Positions 40,800 through 49,242 of a stretch of 64,000 nucleotides of DNA are shown piece after piece. The notes beneath the pieces are model-generated. The model searched no databases, had not been told where the DNA came from, and saw nothing but the letters and a program-made list of their open reading frames with translations. The position numbers and the translations under genes were made by a program. Each line of letters begins with the position of its first letter. Positions within the stretch are counted from its first letter, which is position 1. Source of the DNA: Candidatus Formimonas warabiya (GTDB lineage: Bacteria; Bacillota; Dehalobacteriia; Dehalobacteriales; Dehalobacteriaceae); the NCBI RefSeq assembly GCF_002777255.1, contig NZ_CP017634.1, positions 1 to 64,000 on the forward strand, given 5' to 3'.

Positions 40800-41390
40800 A
40801 TGGGATTTTCGCCCATGAATAGTATCCAGGAACTGTTTGGACCAAGACAAATCATCGCTGCCGTGCGCAATGAAGAGCAACTGCGTCAGGCGGTTCATGC
40901 TCCGGTAGCAGCTATTTTTTTGCTCCATGGAAATATCAATATTCTGAGTGATTATGTGGATTACGCCAAGGGTTACCGTAAGCCGGTTTTCCCCCATATG
41001 GATTTGATGGGAGGGATTGCCGGGGACCGGGCCGCTGTGGAATATTTGGCCCGGGTGATTGCCCCGGACGGCATTATCACCACCCGCAGCACCTTGATTA
41101 AAGTGGCCAAAAAGCAGGGATTAAGGACTATCCAGCGTTTGTTTCTCGTAGATTCCACGGCAGTGGAGACAGGTATCCATGCGGTGCGGGAAAACCAGCC
41201 CGACGCCGTGGAAGTAATGCCCGGCCCTTTGCCCAAGATTATCCGGCATATTAAGGGAAAAATGGGACGTCCCGTGATTGCCGGCGGTTTGATTGAAGAC
41301 AGGGAGGATATCCGGCAGGTTTTAGATGCGGGAGCTTGTGCGGTATCTATTGGCAATCCTGAATTATGGTGCTATAATGAAGGTATCTGA
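40800..41390 (+). CDS. glpP: glycerol uptake operon antiterminator GlpP
   Basis: RNA-binding, glycerol-3-phosphate-responsive antiterminator. 196 residues, TIM-barrel-like, with AVRNEEQLRQAV, AIFLLHGNINILSDYVDYAK, FPHMDLMGGIAGD, TRSTLIKVAKKQGL and PVIAGGLIEDREDIRQVLDAGA, all typical of the GlpP family. The start ATG 40800 has only a distant GGGAG site. Directly downstream is a terminator with an overlapping antiterminator, the kind of target GlpP acts on, followed by glpABC. Confidence 0.93.
   Translation: MGFSPMNSIQELFGPRQIIAAVRNEEQLRQAVHAPVAAIFLLHGNINILSDYVDYAKGYRKPVFPHMDLMGGIAGDRAAVEYLARVIAPDGIITTRSTLIKVAKKQGLRTIQRLFLVDSTAVETGIHAVRENQPDAVEVMPGPLPKIIRHIKGKMGRPVIAGGLIEDREDIRQVLDAGACAVSIGNPELWCYNEGI
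41350..41378 (+). promoter_or_regulatory. sigma-A promoter inside the glpP 3' end
   Basis: TTGGCA (41350-41355), 17 bases, TATAAT (41373-41378). It overlaps the last codons of glpP and should start a leader RNA near 41385, giving glpABC its own transcript. Confidence 0.75.
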
Positions 41391-41400
41391 ATAGGATTAA

Positions 41401-41464
41401 TTGTGGTGGAGATGAGGAGAACCACAAGCACGGGGTTTATGAAACCCCTGCTTGTGGTTTTTTT
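41401..41464 (+). promoter_or_regulatory. GlpP-type antiterminator/terminator leader
   Basis: Two mutually exclusive hairpins. The first is TTGTGGT (41401-41407) with ACCACAA (41421-41427) around a GGAGATGAGGAGA loop. The second is a very stable terminator: AACCACAAGCA plus GGGGTTT pair with AAACCCC plus TGCTTGTGGTT (41420-41459), then a T run. The shared ACCACAA makes the choice. GlpP bound to glycerol-3-phosphate would favour the first form. Confidence 0.8.
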
Positions 41465-41491
41465 ATTTGAAATCATGGGAGGGGAGACAAA

Positions 41492-43021
41492 TTGGAAACG
41501 CAAGTGGTGGTAATCGGCGGGGGAATCACGGGGGCAGGAATTCTGCGCGACCTGGCGATGAGAGGGATAGAGGCGGTGCTGGTGGAAAAGGGGGATTTGG
41601 CCCATGGTACCTCGGCCCGGTTTCATGGATTGTTACATAGCGGGGCCCGCTATGCGGTAACGGATCCGGCATCAGCTCAGGAGTGTATCCGGGAAAATCT
41701 AATCCAGAAAAAGACGGCGGCCCATTGTATCGAAGACACGGTTGGCGTGTTCATCCAGTTGGCGGAGGATGATCCCTGCTTTGTCGCCCAGTGGCAGAAG
41801 GCCTGTGGAGACACGGGTATTGATATCAAGGAAATAGACTGTGCGGAGCTGCTCAAAAGAGAACCCAATTTAAGCCCCGTAATCATCCGGGCATTTCAGG
41901 TCCCTGATGCGGCAGTGGATGGTTTTAAGCTGATTCAAGACAACGTCCTTGCCGCGAAACAATATGGGGCAAAAGTTTTGACCTATGGGCAGGCCGTTTC
42001 CCTGGCTGTCTCATCCGGGCGGGTCTGTGGCGTCACTGTGCGCAGGCCCTCCGGGGACGAAGAATTCATCTCATGCCAAATCATTGTCAATGCGGCCGGC
42101 CCCTGGACCGGGGAAATAGCCGCTTTGGCCGGCCTCAAGCTGAACCTGGTTCTGAACAAAGGAACCCTTTTGGCCTTTAACCACCGGCTCACAAACACCA
42201 TTATCAACCGCTGCCGCCGGCCCGGTGACGGGGATATCCTGGTACCGCACCATACGGTTTCTATTTATGGCACCACATCCGTAAACGTCACCGAACCGGA
42301 TACCGACGCAGGGGTTTATGAGGAAGTGGGCCGCCTCCTGGCCCTGGGGCGGCAGATGATCCCCTTGATGGAGGAAGCACGAATTCTCCGGGCCTTTACC
42401 GGCGTGCGGCCTTTGTACCAGCCGGACGGGGAGCCGGGGGACGGCATGGGAAGAGAGGTGACCCGGGACTTTTTTGTCATCGATCATGAGGAAGAAGATG
42501 GGTTATCCGGGTTGGTATCCATTGTGGGCGGGAAATTTACCACCTATCGTTTGATGGCGGAAAGAACGGTAAATTTGGTCGCGGAAAAGCTGGGGAATAA
42601 GGCGCCTTGCCGCACGGCCGGGGAGGTTTTACCGGGCAGCAGGTGCCAAAGGGAGGAAAGACCGGCGCCTGATCAGGAAAATCAGGTGATTTGCGAGTGC
42701 GAACAGGTCACGGAAAAACAGCTGGAGCAGGCCATGGGGGGAGAAGGCTGGTTCACTTTAAACGATTTAAGGAGAAAAACCAGGATGGGCATGGGTACCT
42801 GCCAAGGAACCTTTTGCACCTACCGGGCTTTGGCGGTGGCGCAGAAAGACCAAAACCGGATGCACCTGAACACCCTGGGCTTAGTGCAGGATTTGTTGGG
42901 GGAAAGATGGAAGGGGATGCAGCCTGTTCTCTGGGGACCTGGGGTGAAAGAAGCGGAACTGATGCGCGCCGTCTACTCGGATATTTTAGATATGGAAGGA
43001 CTTGATGCTCAGGATGAATAG
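41492..43021 (+). CDS. glpA: anaerobic glycerol-3-phosphate dehydrogenase, subunit A
   Basis: FAD enzyme oxidising glycerol-3-phosphate to dihydroxyacetone phosphate. 509 residues. N-terminal FAD site TQVVVIGGGITGAGILRDL, substrate region HGTSARFHGLLHSGARYA, and IVGGKFTTYRLMAE. A C-terminal BFD-like [2Fe-2S] domain carries Cys in VICECEQVTEKQL and MGTCQGTFCTYRAL. Starts at TTG with GGAGGGGAG upstream. Overlaps glpB by 17 bases. Confidence 0.93.
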   Translation: METQVVVIGGGITGAGILRDLAMRGIEAVLVEKGDLAHGTSARFHGLLHSGARYAVTDPASAQECIRENLIQKKTAAHCIEDTVGVFIQLAEDDPCFVAQWQKACGDTGIDIKEIDCAELLKREPNLSPVIIRAFQVPDAAVDGFKLIQDNVLAAKQYGAKVLTYGQAVSLAVSSGRVCGVTVRRPSGDEEFISCQIIVNAAGPWTGEIAALAGLKLNLVLNKGTLLAFNHRLTNTIINRCRRPGDGDILVPHHTVSIYGTTSVNVTEPDTDAGVYEEVGRLLALGRQMIPLMEEARILRAFTGVRPLYQPDGEPGDGMGREVTRDFFVIDHEEEDGLSGLVSIVGGKFTTYRLMAERTVNLVAEKLGNKAPCRTAGEVLPGSRCQREERPAPDQENQVICECEQVTEKQLEQAMGGEGWFTLNDLRRKTRMGMGTCQGTFCTYRALAVAQKDQNRMHLNTLGLVQDLLGERWKGMQPVLWGPGVKEAELMRAVYSDILDMEGLDAQDE

Positions 43022-44294
43022 TACCTATGATGTGATTGTGCTGGGGGGAGGATTAGCCGGTCAGGTCGCTGCTCTAACGGCAAAGACGCCCCAAAACAGG
43101 GTGCTCCTGGTGACAAAAGGATATGGGTCTTTTTATTACGGTCCCGGGGTGATTGATGTGTTAGGCCGCCGGTGCGGGAAGCCGGTTGTCCAGCCTTGGG
43201 GACAAATAGACCAGCTGCGTGTGCTGCATCCCTATCGTATTTTGGGAGAACAAAGGGTCCGGCAGGCGATAGACCTATTTGCCCGGCACCTGGGGGAAAA
43301 CGGTTTTCCTCTCCTGGGCGGGAGCCAGGGGAAAAATCTCCTGCTTCCTACCGCTTTAGGCAGTATCCGGCCCACATACTTAGCGCCTTTAAGTATCGCC
43401 CAAGGTGAGGTCAGGCAGGAGGGAGATGTGAAAATTTTAGGGTTCGAGGATTTTCCTTACTTTTCTCCACAACTGGTGGCGGCGCATCTGAGCCAAGGGC
43501 TGAACAGGTTAGGCATCACCAAAAAAGTAAGCTGGGGAACGGTCAAGCTGGGCTTGGGCAGGCAGCGCCCCATATCTTCCTATGATGTAGCATTATGGCT
43601 GGATCACGCGGATCATCGCCGCTCTTTCATCAACGAACTTTTGTCCCAACTAGGGAGGGAGGAAAGGATCGGCTTTCCCGCCGTTCTAGGACTGACGCAG
43701 CACCGGGAAGTTGTGGACCGGCTCGAGCAGGAATTGGGCAAAAGAGTCTTTGAAATTCCCACCATTCCGCCCAGCGTTCCCGGCATCCGCCTTCATGAGA
43801 GCCTGTCCGGGCTCCTGAGAGAAAAAGGAGTGGAAATGTGGACCGGGTATCCTGTGATCGGTGCCACGATAAGAAGAAATTATATCCAGGAAGTGCAGGT
43901 TGATGTTCCGGGAAAGACCAGGAGCTTACAGGGAAACAGGTTTATTCTGGCCACCGGGGGATTAGGCGGCGAGGGGCTCCTTTCCGGCCCCGGCTGGGTA
44001 AAAGAGCCGGTCTTTGATCTTCCGGTTTACTTCCACCCCCATGTGGACAAATGGAGCCACCGCCACCTGTGGAAAGAACAGCCCTATGCCTGTTTCGGTC
44101 TCCGGGTTGACAGCAAAATGCGCCCCTTGGACGGGGAAGGCAATGTGTGTTTTACCAACCTTTTTGCCGCCGGCAATATTTTGGCCTTTTTTGACTCTAC
44201 GGCGGAAAAGAGCAGTTCGGGGATTGACATTGCCACCGGAATCACTGCCGGCAGGGCATGCCGGGAGGAGGTGGAATGTGGTGCATCTGCATAA
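43005..44294 (+). CDS. glpB: anaerobic glycerol-3-phosphate dehydrogenase, subunit B
   Basis: 429 residues from ATG 43005. FAD-binding N-terminus YDVIVLGGGLAGQVAALTA and a C-terminal ATGGLGGEGLLSGPGW followed by FAAGNILAFFDSTAEKSSSGIDIATGI, typical of GlpB. It passes electrons between GlpA and membrane-bound GlpC. GGAAGGA upstream supports ATG 43005; a TTG at 43002 and an ATG at 43014 are alternatives. Confidence 0.92.
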   Translation: MLRMNSTYDVIVLGGGLAGQVAALTAKTPQNRVLLVTKGYGSFYYGPGVIDVLGRRCGKPVVQPWGQIDQLRVLHPYRILGEQRVRQAIDLFARHLGENGFPLLGGSQGKNLLLPTALGSIRPTYLAPLSIAQGEVRQEGDVKILGFEDFPYFSPQLVAAHLSQGLNRLGITKKVSWGTVKLGLGRQRPISSYDVALWLDHADHRRSFINELLSQLGREERIGFPAVLGLTQHREVVDRLEQELGKRVFEIPTIPPSVPGIRLHESLSGLLREKGVEMWTGYPVIGATIRRNYIQEVQVDVPGKTRSLQGNRFILATGGLGGEGLLSGPGWVKEPVFDLPVYFHPHVDKWSHRHLWKEQPYACFGLRVDSKMRPLDGEGNVCFTNLFAAGNILAFFDSTAEKSSSGIDIATGITAGRACREEVECGASA

Positions 44295-45456
44295 TTTTTC
44301 TGTTGATCAGTGCTTAAAATGCAGTACCTGTAATACCGTGTGCCCGGTGTATGCGGTAAATGAAAAATATCCCGGACCCAAATTTTTGGGACCGGAAACA
44401 GCAAGGCTGAAGAAATCCAAACCGGTAGCGCATGCCGCAGCAGACTATTGTACGGGCTGCCGGCAATGTGAGCTGGTTTGCCCCAACGGGGTGCCCATTA
44501 CCCATCTGGCCCAGGAAGCAAAAAACTGGGGGAAAAAGCAAAAAGGAATTCCTTTGAGAGACTGGATCTTGGGGCATAACCAGTGGGTGAGCAGTCTGGC
44601 ATCCCGGGTAGCCCCTCTGACAAATTTGGTCCTGGGCTTAAAATTGGTGCGGCGCTTAGGGGAAAGAACTTTAGGGCTCAAGAACCGGCCTTTTCCTACT
44701 TACCATCGGCCTTTTTCCTTTCGCCATAAAGGGGTCAGGAATGCGGAACGGAAGGTTGCTTTTTTTACCGGCTGCTATGGCCGCTATAATGGGACCGGTG
44801 TTGCCCAATCGGTGGTAAGTGTACTGGAAAAATGCGGTGTAGAGGTGGTGGTTCCTCCCCAAAAGTGCTGTGGCGTACCCATGCTGTCCAACGGGTTGAT
44901 AGAAGAGGCGAAAAATAATGCTGTCTTTAATCTGAAGGTTTTGCATGAATTAGTGGAGCAGGGTTTTCAGGTGGTTACTTCCTGCCCGAGCTGTGCTTTA
45001 AGCCTGAAACATGACTATGCTTTACATTTTAATTTACCCCAGGCAGCCCAAGTGGCCGCCCATGTGTATGATATTTCCGAGTTTTTATGGCATCATGGCT
45101 TGCTTCAGGAGCAAGAATTAAAACCCCTGAAAAAACGGTTCTTCTATCATCAGCCTTGCCATACGAAAGCGCAAGGTATGGGCTCTCCCGCAAAGGATTT
45201 GCTCAGCCTGATTCCTGAGCTGGAACTGGCGGTTCGGGAGCAAAAATGTTGCGGCCAGGCCGGTACTTATGGGTTCAAGAAAGAAAAATATGACACCTCT
45301 TGGGCCATTGCCTCCCCGCTTTTTCAGGATGTGGCAGCATGCAGGGTAGAGGGCATCGTCACCGAATGCGGCATGTGCAGCCTGCAACTGGCTCATGGGA
45401 CCGGCAAGAATGTTTTCCACCCGATGGAGATATTGGATCAATCCTTGAAAGGGTAG
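44278..45456 (+). CDS. glpC: anaerobic glycerol-3-phosphate dehydrogenase, subunit C
   Basis: Iron-sulfur subunit that delivers electrons to the quinone pool. 392 residues. Two ferredoxin-type [4Fe-4S] motifs (CLKCSTCNTVCPVYA and CTGCRQCELVCP) and two CCG domains (KCCGVPMLSNG and KCCGQAGTYGFK). The real start is GTG 44278 (or 44281) after GGAGGAGGTGG; the open frame extends back to 44014 only as read-through inside glpB. Overlaps glpB by 17 bases. Confidence 0.93.
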   Translation: MVHLHNFSVDQCLKCSTCNTVCPVYAVNEKYPGPKFLGPETARLKKSKPVAHAAADYCTGCRQCELVCPNGVPITHLAQEAKNWGKKQKGIPLRDWILGHNQWVSSLASRVAPLTNLVLGLKLVRRLGERTLGLKNRPFPTYHRPFSFRHKGVRNAERKVAFFTGCYGRYNGTGVAQSVVSVLEKCGVEVVVPPQKCCGVPMLSNGLIEEAKNNAVFNLKVLHELVEQGFQVVTSCPSCALSLKHDYALHFNLPQAAQVAAHVYDISEFLWHHGLLQEQELKPLKKRFFYHQPCHTKAQGMGSPAKDLLSLIPELELAVREQKCCGQAGTYGFKKEKYDTSWAIASPLFQDVAACRVEGIVTECGMCSLQLAHGTGKNVFHPMEILDQSLKG

Positions 45457-45542
45457 TAATTTTAGGCAAGCCGGCGGGGATAGCAGGAATGTTCCTGTAT
45501 CTGGACGAATTATATCACTATTTATAAAGGTGGTGACAATTG

Positions 45543-46982
45543 ATGGAGGATAAGTTATCTGCTCTGGAGCGAGAAAACAGGTGGCTGAAAACTGTTTTGG
45601 ATGCCATCAATGAAGGTGTCCAGCTTACCAATGTAGAGGGTGTCACCGTTTTTTATAACCATGCCTGCGAGAAGTTTGAAGGCTTAAGCAGGGAAGAGGT
45701 GATCGGCAAAAGAATCACCGATGTCTATGATGTGACCGAAGAAAGCAGCACCCAGCTGAATGTCTTGCGCACGGGCAAGCCCGTCATCGAGCAATACCAT
45801 CAATATCATACCTTTGACGGCAAAAAAGTAGATGTGATTGCCAGCACCTATCCTTATTTCGACGGGGACAAAATTGTGGGCGTCTACTCCGTAAACCGGG
45901 ACGTGACCAAAATGAAAGAATTCTTGTTCCGCACCATTGAAATGCAAAAACGGCTGAATTCCGGCCAGGGGAAGAAGAAGAGGAACGGGACCAGCTTTAC
46001 TTTTGAAGATATTATTGGCATCAGCGATACTATCAAACAAGTCATTTCTTCGGCGAAGAAAATAGCGCGCAATAATTCCGCAGTACTGATTTACGGAGAA
46101 ACGGGAACAGGGAAAGAGCTTTTTGCCCAAAGCATTCATAATGGGAGTGTCTTTGCCGACGGTCCATTTATTCCCATCAACTGCGCGGCCATTCCGGAGA
46201 CCCTTTTGGAAAGCCTGTTATTCGGCACGGTCAAAGGGGCTTTTACCGGTTCCGTGGAAGCCCCCGGATTGTTTGAGCAGGCGGAGAACGGCACCTTATT
46301 TCTGGATGAAATCGATTCCATGACCCCTCATTTGCAGGCTAAATTATTACGGGTGATTCAGGAGAAATCCGTGCGCCGGATTGGGGACAACATCCAGCGC
46401 ATAGTGAACTGCCGCATTGTCAGTGCCACCAACAAGGATCCTTTAGAAGCGGTCAAAGACGGTCTCATCCGCCAGGACCTATACTATCGTTTGGGGGCGG
46501 TCACTCTTCCCATTGCTCCTCTTCGGGAACGGGCGGAAGATATTATTTTGCTGGCGGATTATTTTTTAAAAAAGTACAATAAACAATTCGGCACTTCTGT
46601 GGATAAGATCAATGACCAATTAATGAATATTTTTCTCACCCATCCTTGGCCGGGCAATGTCCGGGAACTGGAAAATGTCATGGAAAGCGCCCTCAATATG
46701 GTCGATACCCAAGAAGTATTGTTGGGTGTAGAGCACCTGCCCCTCTATTTGCGTAAAAGGTTTGCCGGCCAGGCCCACAGCTATCAGGCTTTGACGAAAT
46801 CCGGAGGCACCTTGAACGAGATCTTGTCTGAAGTAGAAAAAAAGGTCATTGAGGATACGCTAAAAAGAAACGGCGGCAATATTTCCCAAACCGCACAGGA
46901 TTTGGGGATCTTTCGTCAGGCCTTGCAGTACCGTATCAAAAGATTTAACATCAATGTGGGAGAGACAAGGCAATCGGTTTGA
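45543..46982 (+). CDS. sigma-54 activator, PAS-AAA-Fis (RocR-like)
   Basis: 479 residues. A PAS sensor domain (about 10-135; AINEGVQLTNVEGVTVFYN) is followed by a sigma-54 AAA+ domain with Walker A YGETGTGKELFAQ, the sigma-54 contact loop GAFTGS and Walker B TLFLDEIDS. It ends with a Fis-type helix-turn-helix (GGNISQTAQDLGIFRQALQYRIK). The ribosome site AAAGGTGGTG points to ATG 45543. It lies just upstream of two sigma-54 promoters that share the inverted repeat GCAAT-N5-ATTGC, making it the likely activator of the transporter and methyltransferase genes. The PAS ligand is unknown. Confidence 0.92.
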   Translation: MEDKLSALERENRWLKTVLDAINEGVQLTNVEGVTVFYNHACEKFEGLSREEVIGKRITDVYDVTEESSTQLNVLRTGKPVIEQYHQYHTFDGKKVDVIASTYPYFDGDKIVGVYSVNRDVTKMKEFLFRTIEMQKRLNSGQGKKKRNGTSFTFEDIIGISDTIKQVISSAKKIARNNSAVLIYGETGTGKELFAQSIHNGSVFADGPFIPINCAAIPETLLESLLFGTVKGAFTGSVEAPGLFEQAENGTLFLDEIDSMTPHLQAKLLRVIQEKSVRRIGDNIQRIVNCRIVSATNKDPLEAVKDGLIRQDLYYRLGAVTLPIAPLRERAEDIILLADYFLKKYNKQFGTSVDKINDQLMNIFLTHPWPGNVRELENVMESALNMVDTQEVLLGVEHLPLYLRKRFAGQAHSYQALTKSGGTLNEILSEVEKKVIEDTLKRNGGNISQTAQDLGIFRQALQYRIKRFNINVGETRQSV

Positions 46983-47004
46983 TCAAGAAATACCTTGGTT
47001 GAAT

Positions 47005-47095
47005 GCAATCATTTATTGCGGATGCAACCGGAAATTGCATGTATTGCACGCGGTATTTATGTGACGTACTTTTGTTTTATGCAATGTAATATTGC
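47005..47095 (+). promoter_or_regulatory. three upstream activator sites, BCCT promoter
   Basis: The inverted repeat GCAAT-N5-ATTGC occurs at 47005-47019, 47024-47038 (GCAAC in the left arm) and 47081-47095, about 75-170 bases before the -24/-12 promoter: typical enhancer-site placement. The rest of the 305-base gap after the activator gene holds no gene. Confidence 0.75.
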
Positions 47096-47168
47096 TATTT
47101 CCTCTGGGATCAGAGGAATTTTTATTTTTATCTCCCCTAAAATTAGACGGTTTTGCTGGCTTTTTCGC

Positions 47169-47185
47169 TTGGCATAAAATTTGCA
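47169..47185 (+). promoter_or_regulatory. sigma-54 promoter of the BCCT transporter
   Basis: TTGGCATAAAATTTGCA: GG and GC separated by exactly 10 bases, matching the -24/-12 consensus TGGCAC-N5-TTGCW closely. About 100 bases before the transporter start. Confidence 0.85.
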
Positions 47186-47287
47186 TGATTTTAAAAAAGC
47201 AGATGAGACTCTTGGCAAGGAGGTGTAATTGTCTCCAGGGTAGTAAGGGCATACTATGGGATAAAGAAAAAAAGAGGAGGATGAATG

Positions 47288-48895
47288 ATGAAGAATCTTA
47301 GACCAATTGCATTTTGGCCACCGGTAATTCTTTTTGTAGCGGCAGTGATTTTGAACTTGGTCAACAAGGATGCTTTCAGTGCCATGATCAATGGGGCCAA
47401 CAGCTGGCTGATGGGTAATTTTGCCTGGGCTTTTGACCTGGGCGTATTGGTTATGCTTGCCGTCATTATTTATGTTATGTTCTCCCGATTCGGTGATGTG
47501 AGAATCGGAGGCTCCAAAGCCGTACCCTTATTCGACAGTGTCCGGTTTTTTTCCATCACGTTGACCACCATTATTGCCATTGGTATCTTGTTTTGGGCGA
47601 CTTCCGAGCCCATGTACCACCTCACGGCACCTCCCGAGTCACTGGGTATTGAGCCGAACAGCCCCCAAGCGGCTATTTTTGCTATGTCTACCTTGTTCCT
47701 CCACTGGACTTTTTCACCCCTGGCGATTTATGCCATCGTCACCGTGACATTTGCTTTTGCCTATTATAACATGAAGAAACCTTTTTCCCTTGGCTCCGCC
47801 CTTTATCCCGTGTTTGGCGAAAAGGCCATCGGCGCCTGGGGACAAGGGATCGATGCCGTCTGTGCCTACGCTCTCGTAGCAGGTATGGCCGCTTCTCTCG
47901 GTACGGCGGTTCTGGCCATATCCGGAGGTATTAATTATCTCACGGGTGTACAAACGGGAGCATTCCTCTGGTTGGTTGTTGACATTGCAGTGATTGCCAC
48001 CTTTGTTATTTCTTCCATCACAGGGTTGTTCAACGGGATCAAAAAGCTTTCTGAAATCAATACCATTATTTTTATCGGTCTCACTGTATTTGTATTTATC
48101 TTTGGCCCTGCAGCCTATATGCTCAATTTAGGTACGGAAGCCTTCGGGGATTTCATGAGGAACTTTTTCACCAAGAGCTTGTTCACCGGGGCGGCGGCAA
48201 ACGACCCCTGGGGAGGCTGGTGGACCATTTTCTACTGGTGCAACTGGCTGGCCTGGTCTCCCGTTACCGGCATGTTCCTGGGCAGGATCTCGTACGGGCA
48301 CACCATCCGTAAAACTTTAGTGGTGACCTTCCTCCTTCCTGCTGTATTCACCATCTTCTGGATGATGGTGTTCGGCGGCGCTGCCATCAATCTCCAATTA
48401 GCCGGAGCAGGCATTGCCGATGCTATGGCCAATGGACCGGAGTTTGCCGTGTATGCCTTCCTGGCCAAATATCCTATTGCCGTTCTAACTATTCCCATCT
48501 TTATATTCACCATGTTCCTCTCCTATGTCACGGGAGCCGATGCCAATACCACGGCTCTGGGCGGCTTAAGTACCACAGGCATATCGCCGGAAAGCCCGGA
48601 ACCTTCTATGCTCATAAAAGTGTTCTGGGGAGCGATTCTCGGCGCGGTGGCCTGGATTATGATTTCTACGGCAGGAGTTGACGGCATCAAGATGCTTTCC
48701 AACCTGGGCGGCGGTCCTGCCTTGATCCTGGAATTAATTATGACCGTAAGCCTGCTTAAAATGGCCGCTAATCCGAAAAAGTACGATGTGTTCAAGGACG
48801 ACTATATGGCGGACGGCACGCCCATTAAATCAGAGGCGCTGCCTGCCCTGACTTCCAAGAAGCATGCGTCGGAGAATACGGCGGCTGAAGTTTAA
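47288..48895 (+). CDS. BCCT-family betaine/choline/carnitine transporter
   Basis: 535 residues, twelve membrane segments, secondary transporter of the BCCT family. Motifs include GILFWATSEPMYHLTAPPES and the family box GGWWTIFYWCNWLAWSPVTG, with a small change of the usual W-A-W-W to W-C-N-W. ATG 47288 has AGGAGG 7 bases upstream. Expressed from a sigma-54 promoter and next to a methyltransferase operon with the same control sites, so it probably imports the methylated amine used there. Osmotic uptake is the alternative, but short termini and this context argue for catabolism. Confidence 0.9.
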   Translation: MKNLRPIAFWPPVILFVAAVILNLVNKDAFSAMINGANSWLMGNFAWAFDLGVLVMLAVIIYVMFSRFGDVRIGGSKAVPLFDSVRFFSITLTTIIAIGILFWATSEPMYHLTAPPESLGIEPNSPQAAIFAMSTLFLHWTFSPLAIYAIVTVTFAFAYYNMKKPFSLGSALYPVFGEKAIGAWGQGIDAVCAYALVAGMAASLGTAVLAISGGINYLTGVQTGAFLWLVVDIAVIATFVISSITGLFNGIKKLSEINTIIFIGLTVFVFIFGPAAYMLNLGTEAFGDFMRNFFTKSLFTGAAANDPWGGWWTIFYWCNWLAWSPVTGMFLGRISYGHTIRKTLVVTFLLPAVFTIFWMMVFGGAAINLQLAGAGIADAMANGPEFAVYAFLAKYPIAVLTIPIFIFTMFLSYVTGADANTTALGGLSTTGISPESPEPSMLIKVFWGAILGAVAWIMISTAGVDGIKMLSNLGGGPALILELIMTVSLLKMAANPKKYDVFKDDYMADGTPIKSEALPALTSKKHASENTAAEV

Positions 48896-48998
48896 CCACA
48901 AGTGAATTATAATTTGGCCTGCTTTTCGAGCCCCTTCATTGGGGCTCTTTTTAAATACGGCAAAAAGCAAAGTGTGCGCAAAAAATATCTTATTGCAT

Positions 48999-49059
48999 GC
49001 AATAAATAATTGCACAAAGAAAAATCTTAAGAAATTTGATATGCGCAATAATATATTGC
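48999..49059 (+). promoter_or_regulatory. two upstream activator sites, mttB promoter
   Basis: GCAAT-N5-ATTGC at 48999-49013 and 49045-49059, identical in layout to those before the BCCT gene. The first is preceded by the palindrome TTATTGCATGCAATAA (48990-49005). They lie about 100-160 bases before the -24 element. The 347-base gap 48896-49242 holds no gene. Confidence 0.75.
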
Positions 49060-49156
49060 ATTCGGCTTACCTGGAGTGGATCCGGAATAGATTTGCTTTT
49101 GGCCTCAGGCCGCCAAAAAATCTGGGCTCGAGAGACTTTTGTTGATTTTGTAGGAA

Positions 49157-49173
49157 ATGGCATGATTATTGCA
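49157..49173 (+). promoter_or_regulatory. sigma-54 promoter of the methyltransferase operon
   Basis: ATGGCATGATTATTGCA: GG and GC separated by 10 bases, good -24/-12 match, 70 bases before the methyltransferase start. Confidence 0.85.
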
Positions 49174-49242
49174 TATTTCATTTATATCCTTATTTCTGGG
49201 ATCTGAGTTATGGACGCTTTTATTATGAAGGAGGATGAGAGA

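Noticed and set aside
44014..44277. N-terminal extension of glpC
   Set aside because: Out-of-frame reading of the glpB end; GTG 44278 has a strong ribosome site and the Fe-S protein starts there.
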